Source of the DNA: JAFMIT01 sp044341215
Lineage (GTDB): Bacteria > Actinomycetota > Actinomycetes > S36-B12 > UBA5976
Assembly: GCA_044341215.1 (NCBI GenBank)
Contig: JBIISC010000009.1
Location: 1 to 40,434, forward strand
Direction: 5' to 3'
DNA length: 40,434 nucleotides
Part shown: in pieces, positions 14,294-22,416 of the stretch
How the letters are laid out: each line of letters starts with the position of its first letter
Position numbering within the stretch: the first letter of the stretch is position 1
Program-made: the position numbers and the translations under genes
Notes under the pieces: model-generated
Seen by the model: the letters and a program-made list of their open reading frames with translations, nothing else
Databases searched by the model: none
What the model was told of the DNA's origin: nothing

Positions 14294-16756
14294 ATGGCGC
14301 TTCGTAAGCGTTCTGCACTTGGAAAGATTGCAGTAGTTGCTGCAGTAATTAGTGCATTAACCGTCAACCCAGCTATGGCTGACGATGCTTTGACCTACAT
14401 GGAATCAACCAATACTGCTGCAACCATTGAGCAAGTTTTGGCATCAGGTGACCAAAATGGTCTTACTTGGGAAGGTATCCCAGACGGAATGGGTGCAGTT
14501 CGCAACAGCGACGGCACTGTCACAATTTTCGTCAACCATGAATTATCTGCCTCTGACGCATTCATCTCAATGGTTGAACGTACTTATGGTGGATTCGGTT
14601 CAACCATAACCGCAATTAAGTTCAATCCTGCTACTGGTGAAATTGTCAAAATCTCTAACGCGATTAAAACTGCGGTTTGGTATGACTACACAACTGGAAA
14701 ATATGGCAAGAATCCAGAAGCGCCACTAGATGCTCCAAACGTTGACTCATTCGGCACTCCAAACCACTCAAAGGCTTTGAACCGTTTTTGTTCAGCTAGT
14801 TTGATTGATGCCGGTGGACTTTTCTTCAAGCACAAAAAAGCAAAATTCGGCACCAAGGATCCAGTTTTCTTAACTGGTGAAGAAGGTTCTGACGAATCAC
14901 GTGCATTTGGTCTAAACATCACTACAAAGCAACTTGTACAACTTCCAGCTCTTGGCCTTGGCGCAGTTGAAAACATCGGCATTGCTGATGTAGATGTGAC
15001 AAAGAAGAGCACGGTTGCAGTTATTGGTGAAGATGGCGAATCAACTTCAAGCCAATTGTTTGTTTACAAAGGTACAAAGACAAAGACTGGTAGCTGGTTT
15101 AAGCGCGCTGGTCTTACAAACGGCCTTAATTATGTAACTCGCGTAGTTAATTCAGGTACAACAATTGCAAACGACTACAACGTACGCACTGCACTGAAAG
15201 ACAAGACAATCGTTTCTGCTATCAATGGTGGAAACGCAGTCGACACCACTAAGGTAAAAATTGTTGAAGGCCAATTGACTATCACAACTGCCGCTGTTCA
15301 CAACGTGAAAATTGGCGACAAGGTCACACTAAGCGGTTTTGCTTCAGTAACAGATGCAACTCCTGTAACAGTTGACTTGTCAGGAATCAATGGAACCGCA
15401 ACTGTTACTGCAGTTGGATCGACAACTGCATTTACATTCGGTGTTGACCTAGACAACCTTGCTGAAACCAACTTTGCAGATGGTTCGGTAGCTCTTCCAA
15501 CCCCTCGCGTGGTTGTAACAGCTAGTGCTGCACACGGTCTTGTCGAAGGTGACACTGTTTCCTTCGAAGGTGTAACAGGATTGTCTGGTCGCTACCTTGT
15601 AACAGGTGTGCCAACCGGTTCAACAACTGTATTCACCGTCAGGCAAGATGGAGCTGCATTCTCGTCTACAGGCGGAACTGCACACGAAATCTTGGACGTT
15701 GAATTCAAGAAGCTTCCAACAGATTTGGCTGGCGATGCTCAACAGGCACTTGCACAACTTCGTGGCACAGTTTTTGCTCGCGTTGAAGACTTGTCTTTCA
15801 ACCCAGCAAATGCCAATGAATTGTTCTTCATTACCACTCAGTCAGACTCAGTAACTTCTGGCGCAGGATTCCCTGGCGTTGGAGATGTTGCAGGTCGTGA
15901 TGGCGGTGGACTATGGAAAATGACATTCGTCGATGTTGCTCATCCAGAACTTGGTGCAACTCTTGAATTGATTCTTGATGGTACTGAAGCTCCAGCAAAC
16001 GATGATGCAATCAAATTGAACAAGCCTGACAACATGACTTTCAGTGCTGATGGCCAATACATCATGGTGCAAGAAGATCCAGGTGCAAACAATCACATTG
16101 CTCGTCTACTTGCATTGCGCTTGTCAGACAATGCATTGGTAAGTGTTGCTCAATTCGATCCAACTTACTTCGCACAAAGCAGTGTAGACAGCTACCTAAC
16201 TAACGATGAAGAATCAAGCGGCATCTTTGATGCAACTAAATACTTCAACCTTGGTGACGATGCAAGCTACTTCATGTTCAACGCGCAAGTTCACCCGGTT
16301 TCAAAAGATGGTGGTGGAAACTCCTTCGGCTCAGATTCTTTAAAGGCTCGTGCTGTAGCAGTTCTACGTCCTGATCTTGTACCAACAACTGACTATGCAA
16401 TCACCAACATCAATCGAGCATCGGCATCAGCAACAACGATGACCGTAACGGTTTCTGATCTTGGTGAACTAGCAGCCAACGACATCGTGACTATTTACGG
16501 TGGTACAGCTGAAGTTAACGGCACATATTCCGTTAACGCAGTTAACTCTGGCACCGGAACATTCACAGTTACAGTCAAGAGCACTGTTACTTTGAACGGT
16601 GACTTGAATGTTGGTAACTCAGGACTAACCGCTAATGCAAAAGCAGCAGTTTCATCCACAGATGATGACTTGCTTTTGAAGAGCACAATCTTCGAAGGTG
16701 GCGGTCTATACACCTTGAAGATCGAAGACTGGGACGCTCTTTTCACAGTCGTCTAA
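14294..16756 (+). CDS. Secreted PhoX-like phosphatase (DUF839) with inserted FCCH-like beta modules
   Basis: An 820-residue exported protein. Residues 1-29 form a Sec-type signal peptide (basic MALRKR, hydrophobic core, PAMA before Asp30), without the twin-Arg of classical PhoX. PhoX/DUF839 features: FVNHELS, GGFGSTITAIKFNPATGEIV, NRFCSAS (Cys166), FLTGEEGSDESRAFG (Glu196-197), FARVEDLSFNP near 494 and KPDNMTFSADGQYIMVQEDPG. PhoX enzymes are Ca/Fe-dependent phosphomonoesterases. Two beta-rich modules of about 60 residues interrupt the core at roughly 319-383 and 403-456 (AAHGLVEGDTVSFEGVTG, GRYLVTGV), and a third lies at about 699-779. They resemble the HGL-x-GD-x-V repeats of FCCH-type domains in phage and surface proteins. 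The gene has its own PHO box and terminator and precedes pstC, supporting a phosphate-scavenging role. The catalytic assignment is by similarity only. Confidence 0.82.
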   Translation: MALRKRSALGKIAVVAAVISALTVNPAMADDALTYMESTNTAATIEQVLASGDQNGLTWEGIPDGMGAVRNSDGTVTIFVNHELSASDAFISMVERTYGGFGSTITAIKFNPATGEIVKISNAIKTAVWYDYTTGKYGKNPEAPLDAPNVDSFGTPNHSKALNRFCSASLIDAGGLFFKHKKAKFGTKDPVFLTGEEGSDESRAFGLNITTKQLVQLPALGLGAVENIGIADVDVTKKSTVAVIGEDGESTSSQLFVYKGTKTKTGSWFKRAGLTNGLNYVTRVVNSGTTIANDYNVRTALKDKTIVSAINGGNAVDTTKVKIVEGQLTITTAAVHNVKIGDKVTLSGFASVTDATPVTVDLSGINGTATVTAVGSTTAFTFGVDLDNLAETNFADGSVALPTPRVVVTASAAHGLVEGDTVSFEGVTGLSGRYLVTGVPTGSTTVFTVRQDGAAFSSTGGTAHEILDVEFKKLPTDLAGDAQQALAQLRGTVFARVEDLSFNPANANELFFITTQSDSVTSGAGFPGVGDVAGRDGGGLWKMTFVDVAHPELGATLELILDGTEAPANDDAIKLNKPDNMTFSADGQYIMVQEDPGANNHIARLLALRLSDNALVSVAQFDPTYFAQSSVDSYLTNDEESSGIFDATKYFNLGDDASYFMFNAQVHPVSKDGGGNSFGSDSLKARAVAVLRPDLVPTTDYAITNINRASASATTMTVTVSDLGELAANDIVTIYGGTAEVNGTYSVNAVNSGTGTFTVTVKSTVTLNGDLNVGNSGLTANAKAAVSSTDDDLLLKSTIFEGGGLYTLKIEDWDALFTVV

Positions 16757-16780
16757 GTAATCACCATCTCCCTTCCAGAG

Positions 16781-16820
16781 ACGAAACGGCGGCCACCAGT
16801 AGGTGGCCGCCACTTCGTTT
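16781..16820 (+). terminator. Rho-independent terminator of PhoX-like gene
   Basis: Ten-base GC-rich perfect stem GGCGGCCACC / GGTGGCCGCC with an AGTA loop, extended by ACGAA / TTCGT outside a two-base mismatch and followed by TTT. It lies 24 bases after the stop codon and nine bases before the pstC PHO box. Confidence 0.9.
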
Positions 16821-16828
16821 ATGTGCTT

Positions 16829-16857
16829 GTTCACCTGATGTTAACCTCGAATTCGCA
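16829..16857 (+). promoter_or_regulatory. PHO box upstream of pstCAB
   Basis: GTTCACC at 16829, GTTAACC at 16840 and ATTCGCA at 16851, an 11-base period with four-base spacers. The first unit is identical to the Streptomyces PhoP half-site consensus. The pstC start is 34 bases past the last unit. Confidence 0.8.
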
Positions 16858-16866
16858 CCCTAATTA

Positions 16867-16882
16867 CCTACCGACCTACCGA
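16867..16882 (+). repeat. Tandem 8-base duplication in pstC leader
   Basis: CCTACCGA occurs twice in direct succession between the PHO box and the pstC start codon. The function is unknown; it could be a simple slippage duplication. Confidence 0.6.
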
Positions 16883-16890
16883 GCGCTAAC

Positions 16891-17913
16891 TTGAGCGGAC
16901 AAAATACACAAGTGTCCATTGAGCTTGAAACCGAGAAAATAACCCCGCGGGTTATTCACGTTATTCGTCAGAACTCGGACAAGGTATTTCGAGGCATTTT
17001 GATTGCTGGCGGTCTCGCAGCATTCGTTTTACTTTCAGGAATTTTTGGTTACTTAGCAACTTCTGCAGGTCCAGTGCTGCGCGCATTTGGGCTTGAGTTT
17101 TTTACTGGTAGTTCTTGGTACGCAGGTGATGGCCTTTTGCCTTCGGAAGGTTCTATCGATCCTCCAAGTTTTGGACTAGCACCAATGCTTTGGGGATCTT
17201 TGCTAATTGCAATCATTGCAGTGGCTATTGCAATCCCAATGGCAATTGGTATCGCATTGGCTGCAACGTATTTCTTACCCAAGAAATTAGCTTTTGCATT
17301 TACAGTTTTCGTAGATCTTGTGGCAGCAATTCCATCAATTGTTTTTGGTTTGTGGGGTTTCTTTGTTTTGATGCAACACGGAGCGCTTTGGGCGAAATGG
17401 TTAAACACTCACTTGGGGTTCATCCCATTCTTCAAAGTTGAATTCGAAGGTTTTGAACAATCGCCATTTATGGCGGGCTTGGTTTTGGCCATCATGATCA
17501 CCCCAATCATCGCCGCGGTATCGCGTGAAATTTTTGCGTCAGTGCCGGCAGAGTTAATAACTGGAGCACAAGCTCTAGGTGCATCTCGCTGGACCATGAT
17601 TAAGAATGTGGTTTTACCATTTAGCAAGAGCGGCATCACTGGTGGCGCGATGCTTGGACTTGGCCGCGCACTAGGCGAAACCATTGCGGTGTTTTTCGTA
17701 CTTCAATTGTTCTTCGACGAAATCAATTGGGTACGAATTCTTGAAAGCACCGGCGGATCTGTAGCATCTTTGATCGTTTCTCGATTCGGCGAAGCTCAAC
17801 CTCTTGAACTAAGTGCTCTTTTCGGTGCTGGTCTTGCCCTCTTCCTAATCACCTTGGTTGCTAACGCGGTTGCTACTGCGATTGTGGCTTCTACGGGAAG
17901 GACCAGGAAGTGA
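16891..17913 (+). CDS. pstC: Phosphate ABC transporter permease PstC
   Basis: Inner-membrane permease of the high-affinity phosphate importer, 340 residues with about six membrane segments. The first starts near residue 36. The C-terminal cytoplasmic EAA-type loop reads GASRWTMIKNVVLPFSKSGITGG, followed by LGRALGETIAVFFVLQ, characteristic of PstC. The start is uncertain: TTG at 16891 has no Shine-Dalgarno and is used here because it gives the longest family-like N-terminus; GTG at 16912 is an alternative. First gene of pstC-pstA-pstB, behind a PHO box. Its stop overlaps the pstA GTG by four bases. Confidence 0.95.
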   Translation: MSGQNTQVSIELETEKITPRVIHVIRQNSDKVFRGILIAGGLAAFVLLSGIFGYLATSAGPVLRAFGLEFFTGSSWYAGDGLLPSEGSIDPPSFGLAPMLWGSLLIAIIAVAIAIPMAIGIALAATYFLPKKLAFAFTVFVDLVAAIPSIVFGLWGFFVLMQHGALWAKWLNTHLGFIPFFKVEFEGFEQSPFMAGLVLAIMITPIIAAVSREIFASVPAELITGAQALGASRWTMIKNVVLPFSKSGITGGAMLGLGRALGETIAVFFVLQLFFDEINWVRILESTGGSVASLIVSRFGEAQPLELSALFGAGLALFLITLVANAVATAIVASTGRTRK

Positions 17914-18965
17914 GCACGCTACTTTCAAATACTCCTACCCAGCCTTGGAAGACGGTAGATCCTGAATATCGTTTCCAACAACTTGCAACTCATCTCGGAA
18001 CACCTGTGCTTGCACTGCTTTTCACCGTGATTTCGCCAATGGCCGGCTTCACTGGATTTTGTGTAACTTGGCTTGGTTTCCATATGATTTCAGCAGCCCT
18101 TTTGGCGAAATATGGCAAGAAATCTAAGTCTTTTGCAAATGCATTTCTCGAAGTATTTGTTGGTGCAACAATATTTGTCTTTGTAGCTTTTGTGGGCACG
18201 GTGCTTTGGCCAGTTATTACAAATGGATTTGCCGGCTTAGGGCATTTAAATTTAATCTTTAAAGATGCAGCAAAGGTCGATTTTGACGCTCCTTTAACAG
18301 ATGGTGGTCTAGGGCACGCAATTGTCGGCACAATAATTATGGTTGGAATAGCAACTCTAATTTCCGTTCCAATCGGAATTTTGGCAGCCCTTTACGTTAC
18401 CGAAGTTCGCGGAAAACTAACACCATTCGTTCGCTTTTTTGTTCAAGCGATGTCTGGTGTGCCGTCGGTTGTTGCTGGTCTGTTTATTTATTCCGCATTA
18501 ATCGTTAGCGGCATCTTGCAGTATTCAGGTTTTGCAGGCGCTTTAGCGCTTTCAATCTTGATGCTGCCAACAGTGGCAAGAACTGCGGAAGAAATCTTGC
18601 GACTAATTCCAGATGACTTGCGCACTGCAGCCGTAGCGCTTGGTGGAACCCAATGGCGCACAGTGCGCATGGTGGTTTTGCCGGCAGCAAAGAGCGGTCT
18701 GATTACTTCAGCTATTTTGGGTGTTGCTCGGGTGGCTGGCGAAACTGCTCCGCTGCTGCTGACTGCATTTGGAAACAATGTATTAAATGTCAATCCATTT
18801 TCAGATGCCATGTCCTCACTGCCGAGCTATGTGTTCACGCAAATGTTGCTTGGTGGCGACAACGATACGACTCGCGCCTGGTTTGCCACTTTTGTTTTGT
18901 TAATTGCAATCACGATTTTATTTACTTCAGCTCGAATTGTGGCTGACCGAATGAAGAGAAACTAG
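17910..18965 (+). CDS. pstA: Phosphate ABC transporter permease PstA
   Basis: Second membrane subunit of the Pst importer, 351 residues. Hydrophobic segments start around residue 30, with a long N-terminal pair of helices before the permease domain. GALALSILMLPTVARTAEEI and GGTQWRTVRMVVLPAAKSGL form the coupling loop, followed by GVARVAGETAPLLLTAFGNN, the PstA signature. GTG at 17910 overlaps the pstC stop (GTGA), preceded by AGGAA in pstC. pstB starts eight bases after its stop. Confidence 0.95.
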   Translation: MSTLLSNTPTQPWKTVDPEYRFQQLATHLGTPVLALLFTVISPMAGFTGFCVTWLGFHMISAALLAKYGKKSKSFANAFLEVFVGATIFVFVAFVGTVLWPVITNGFAGLGHLNLIFKDAAKVDFDAPLTDGGLGHAIVGTIIMVGIATLISVPIGILAALYVTEVRGKLTPFVRFFVQAMSGVPSVVAGLFIYSALIVSGILQYSGFAGALALSILMLPTVARTAEEILRLIPDDLRTAAVALGGTQWRTVRMVVLPAAKSGLITSAILGVARVAGETAPLLLTAFGNNVLNVNPFSDAMSSLPSYVFTQMLLGGDNDTTRAWFATFVLLIAITILFTSARIVADRMKRN

Positions 18966-18973
18966 AGGAAAAG

Positions 18974-19777
18974 ATGAGTTCAGAAGATTTTGAATTTGTT
19001 GCCAATTCTGTCAACGCAATGAATGCGAAAGATATAAACGTTTGGTTTGGTGACCGTCAAGTCTTGGCAAATGTCAATCTTGAGTTTCCAACAAACACAG
19101 TCACGGCGCTAATCGGTCCATCGGGCTGTGGTAAATCCACATTCATTCGAACTCTAAATCGTATGCATGAATTAATCCCAAGTGCAAAACTTGCTGGACA
19201 TGTGATGCTAGATGATGAAGATATTTATGCATCTCATGTTGATCCAGTTGATGTGCGACTAAAAGTTGGAATGGTTTTCCAAAAACCAAATCCGTTCCCA
19301 TCTATGTCAATTGGCGACAATGTACTTGCTGGCCTAAAGCTGGCAAAACGTAAAGTTGATGACGCTGATTTTGTTTTGGAAGACTCTCTCCGCAAAGCTG
19401 GCCTTTGGGATGAAGTTAAAGACCGCCTAGAAACCAGTGCAGGGTCACTTTCTGGTGGCCAACAACAACGTCTGTGTATCGCACGCTCGCTAGTTTTGAC
19501 GCCAAAAGTACTTTTGATGGATGAGCCTTGTTCGGCACTAGATCCAGGATCAACCCGTCGAATTGAAGAGACCATCAAAGAGCTTCGTGAGTCCGTCACC
19601 ATCGTGATCGTCACCCATAACATGCAGCAGGCGCTTCGCGTGAGTGATTACACGGCCTTCTTTCTGTCAGAAGAGGGTAGTCCGGGCCATGTGGTTGAAA
19701 CTGGTTTAACCCACGACATCTTCCACAATCCTCAAGAACAGCGTACTGACGACTATGTTCACGGACGCTTTGGTTAG
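18974..19777 (+). CDS. pstB: Phosphate ABC transporter ATPase PstB
   Basis: Peripheral ATPase that drives the Pst importer, 267 residues. Walker A is GPSGCGKST, the Q-loop is VFQKPNPFP (typical of PstB), the signature motif is LSGGQQQR, Walker B is VLLMDEPCSALDP, and the switch His lies in VIVTHNMQQA. The ATG is preceded by GAGGAAAAG. Last gene of pstCAB; a terminator hairpin follows 30 bases after the stop. No phoU is found in this window, unlike the pst-phoU arrangement of many bacteria. Confidence 0.97.
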   Translation: MSSEDFEFVANSVNAMNAKDINVWFGDRQVLANVNLEFPTNTVTALIGPSGCGKSTFIRTLNRMHELIPSAKLAGHVMLDDEDIYASHVDPVDVRLKVGMVFQKPNPFPSMSIGDNVLAGLKLAKRKVDDADFVLEDSLRKAGLWDEVKDRLETSAGSLSGGQQQRLCIARSLVLTPKVLLMDEPCSALDPGSTRRIEETIKELRESVTIVIVTHNMQQALRVSDYTAFFLSEEGSPGHVVETGLTHDIFHNPQEQRTDDYVHGRFG

Positions 19778-19787
19778 GCTCAAAATA

Positions 19788-19816
19788 CTTCACCAAATGT
19801 TCACCTAAAACAAACC
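19788..19816 (+). promoter_or_regulatory. PHO box upstream of pstS
   Basis: CTTCACC at 19788, GTTCACC at 19799 and ACAAACC at 19810, an 11-base period with four-base spacers. The third unit forms part of the left arm of the pstB terminator. It lies about 120 bases before the pstS ATG, so pstS has a separate, phosphate-controlled promoter. Confidence 0.78.
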
Positions 19817-19846
19817 TCTGCTTCTACTAGACGCGGAGGTTTGTTT
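19808..19846 (+). terminator. Terminator of pstCAB overlapping the pstS PHO box
   Basis: Perfect 11-base inverted repeat AAACAAACCTC / GAGGTTTGTTT with a 17-base loop; the right arm ends in a T-rich tract. It begins 30 bases after the pstB stop. It shares bases 19808-19816 with the last unit of the pstS PHO box. Confidence 0.78.
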
Positions 19847-19934
19847 CATCTAGTTCTCTATTGTCCAACTTATGTTGTGGGATTCCGTAGAACAGCATCA
19901 GTTGATCGCTCACAACAATATGAAAGGAAATAGC

Positions 19935-21005
19935 ATGCCAAAGCGCTTGCTCGCAGCTCTCGCAGCTGCTGCTCTTGCAGTCACCACCTTCCTAGCTGGA
20001 CCTGCGTTTGCCGTTACAAGTCTTAAGGCAAACGGATCTTCTTTTGCTTACAAATTCATTTCATCTTGCGCCACAAAGCAAAATGATTACGCAGTTAATT
20101 ACCTAAGCACCGGTTCCGGCATTGGTCGTAGCTCGTTTGGTGCAAGCACGGTTGACTTCGCTGCTTCTGATGCAGCGTCATCGATTTCAACTGGTCGTAC
20201 CTTCCGCTACATCCCAGTAGTTGGTGGACCAATTGCTGTCATGTACAACGTTCCTGGAATTGCAAATACAAAATTGAAACTCGATGCTGCAACTGTTGCA
20301 AAGATTTTTTCAGGCAAAATTACCAAATGGAATGATGCCGCAATTAAGAAATTGCAAGTGGCTGCAATCAAGTCAAAACTTCCAAACAAGCCAATTCGTG
20401 TTGTGTACCGTTCCACAAACTCTGGTACTTCTGAAAACTTCACCGATTTCCTTCGCCAAAATGTCCCAAGCATTTGGACAAAGGCAAAGAACGGAACCAT
20501 TGCGTCCGGCAATCCAGCTGGTCGTATGCCAGCCGGTGCAATCGGTGCAGCAAATGCGCAGGCACTTGTTACTTCTGTTAAGAACACCCAATACACAATC
20601 GGATACTCTGACCTTTCAGACTCAGTAGATTCAAACGGTAATGCAAAAGTTACAGTTGCAAAATTGAAGAACGCTAATGGCGAATATATTGCTCCAAGCT
20701 CTGCATCATCATCAAAGTTCTTGCAGGAGTTTTACGGTCGGGCTACGTTTAACTCGGCAACTGGCGCAGTAACGCTTGACTTCACCAAGGTAATTGCGGG
20801 TGCATATAACATGTCTTTGGTGACATATGCAATTGCAGATCGTGGTGCTAGTTCGGCAAAAGCTGAGGCAGTAGAAGGTTTCGTTAAGTACCTTCTAAAT
20901 ACCTGTGGGCCAGATAACGCTCAGGATTTGGGTTATGCACCAATCACAGGTCAGCTAAAAGTCAAGTCTCTCGAATTAGCAGACGCCATTCACACCACCA
21001 ACTAA
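19935..21005 (+). CDS. pstS: Phosphate-binding protein PstS
   Basis: Extracytoplasmic phosphate-binding component of the Pst importer, 356 residues. ATG 19935 is chosen because AAAGGAAA lies just upstream and the protein then begins with a standard signal peptide: MPKR, an Ala/Leu core, and AFA before Val27. There is no lipobox Cys, so this looks like a freely secreted or wall-held protein rather than the usual Gram-positive lipoprotein. Binding-site segments include ANGSSF, STGSGIG, FAASDA and YRSTNSGTSENFTDFL, characteristic of PstS phosphate contacts. The gene follows the pstB terminator, with its own PHO box, and is itself followed by a strong terminator, so it is a separate, probably highly expressed transcript. 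Confidence 0.95.
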   Translation: MPKRLLAALAAAALAVTTFLAGPAFAVTSLKANGSSFAYKFISSCATKQNDYAVNYLSTGSGIGRSSFGASTVDFAASDAASSISTGRTFRYIPVVGGPIAVMYNVPGIANTKLKLDAATVAKIFSGKITKWNDAAIKKLQVAAIKSKLPNKPIRVVYRSTNSGTSENFTDFLRQNVPSIWTKAKNGTIASGNPAGRMPAGAIGAANAQALVTSVKNTQYTIGYSDLSDSVDSNGNAKVTVAKLKNANGEYIAPSSASSSKFLQEFYGRATFNSATGAVTLDFTKVIAGAYNMSLVTYAIADRGASSAKAEAVEGFVKYLLNTCGPDNAQDLGYAPITGQLKVKSLELADAIHTTN

Positions 21006-21017
21006 GTAAAAACAGCG

Positions 21018-21055
21018 AACAGCGGCACAGGTGACTGTGTCGCTGTTTGTTTTTT
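21018..21055 (+). terminator. Rho-independent terminator of pstS
   Basis: Thirteen-base stem AACAGCGGCACAG / CTGTGTCGCTGTT with one G-U pair, a GTGA loop and a TGTTTTTT tail, 13 bases after the pstS stop. It separates the phosphate island from the purine genes. Confidence 0.92.
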
Positions 21056-21127
21056 GGGTCCTTGGTTAAACTTCCGCCGCAAGACCATCGGGTGCTTGCC
21101 GGAGTGATTTAGGTGAGGAGGCGCCCA

Positions 21128-22414
21128 ATGCCTGCGATTGTGCTGCTGGGTGCCCAATGGGGCGATGAAGGCAAAGGTAAAGCCACCGATTTATTAGGTA
21201 GCCGCGTGGACTACGTAGTTCGCTACCAAGGTGGAAACAATGCCGGCCACACTGTGGTCATTGGCGACAAGAAGTTCGCACTCCACCTTCTGCCAAGTGG
21301 AATCCTGAGTCCAGAAGTAGTGCCAGTTATTGGCAATGGCGTCGTCATCGACCTTGCAGTCTTGTTCCACGAAATCGATGGACTCGAAGCTCAAGGGATT
21401 AACACTTCAAAACTTGTCATCAGCGCAAATGCACATGTCATCACGCCTTACCACGTCACATTAGACAAAGTAACCGAACGTTTCTTAGGCAAATCAAAGA
21501 TTGGCACCACTGGCCGTGGAATTGGTCCAACATATTCTGACAAAGTTGCTCGAGTTGGAATTCGGATCCAAGACTTGTTTGATGAAAAGATTTTGAAAGA
21601 CAAAGTTGAAGGCGCACTAATTAATAAGAACCAAGTTCTTGTTAAGGTGTATAACCGACGTGCTGTTCAGGCGGAAACGATTGTCGAAGAACTGCTTTCA
21701 TTTGCAGATCGCCTGCGACCATATGTTCAAGACACAACTTTGCTACTAAACAACGCACTAGATGAAGGCAAAGTAGTTTTGCTTGAAGGTGGCCAAGGAA
21801 CTTTGCTGGATGTAGATCACGGAACCTACCCATTTGTGACTTCTTCAAACCCAACTGCTGGTGGCGCTTGCACTGGTTCTGGAATTGGACCAACAAAAAT
21901 CACACGCACAATTGGAATTTTGAAGGCTTACACAACTCGGGTTGGTTCAGGCCCATTCCCAACTGAACTTCTAGATCATGATGGTGAAGAACTTCGTCGT
22001 ATTGGTGGTGAGGTTGGTGTAACAACTGGCCGGCCTCGACGCTGTGGCTGGTTTGATGGGCCAATCGCCCGATATGCAACTCGAGTTAACGGTTTAACTG
22101 ATTTCTTCTTAACCAAACTAGATGTGCTTAGCGACTGGGCTGAGATTCCAGTTTGTGTCGCTTATGAGATTGATGGTAAACGAGTTGAAGAACTTCCAGC
22201 TTCACAAAGTGATTTCCACCATGCAAAACCAATCTACGAAAACGTGCCTGGTTGGAAAACCGACATTAGTGGTTGCCGTACGTTTGAAGAGCTACCGAAA
22301 AATGCGCAGGACTATGTTCGCTTCTTAGAAAAAATCTCTGGCGCTCGCATTAGTGCAATTGGTGTTGGTCAAGATCGAAATGCAACAATTTCTGTTCACG
22401 ACTTGATTGACTAA
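21128..22414 (+). CDS. purA: Adenylosuccinate synthetase
   Basis: GTP-dependent enzyme converting IMP and aspartate to adenylosuccinate, the first step from IMP to AMP; 428 residues. The N-terminal P-loop GAQWGDEGKGK is at 8-18, with catalytic Asp13. NNAGHTVV, GTTGRGIGPTYSDK, LLEGGQGTLLDVDHGTYPFV and TTGRPRRCGWFD are all standard. ATG 21128 is preferred because GAGGAGG lies upstream with a seven-base gap and the product starts as in relatives; an in-frame GTG at 21113 overlaps the ribosome site. A GNAT gene follows after two bases. Confidence 0.98.
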   Translation: MPAIVLLGAQWGDEGKGKATDLLGSRVDYVVRYQGGNNAGHTVVIGDKKFALHLLPSGILSPEVVPVIGNGVVIDLAVLFHEIDGLEAQGINTSKLVISANAHVITPYHVTLDKVTERFLGKSKIGTTGRGIGPTYSDKVARVGIRIQDLFDEKILKDKVEGALINKNQVLVKVYNRRAVQAETIVEELLSFADRLRPYVQDTTLLLNNALDEGKVVLLEGGQGTLLDVDHGTYPFVTSSNPTAGGACTGSGIGPTKITRTIGILKAYTTRVGSGPFPTELLDHDGEELRRIGGEVGVTTGRPRRCGWFDGPIARYATRVNGLTDFFLTKLDVLSDWAEIPVCVAYEIDGKRVEELPASQSDFHHAKPIYENVPGWKTDISGCRTFEELPKNAQDYVRFLEKISGARISAIGVGQDRNATISVHDLID

Positions 22415-22416
22415 TC

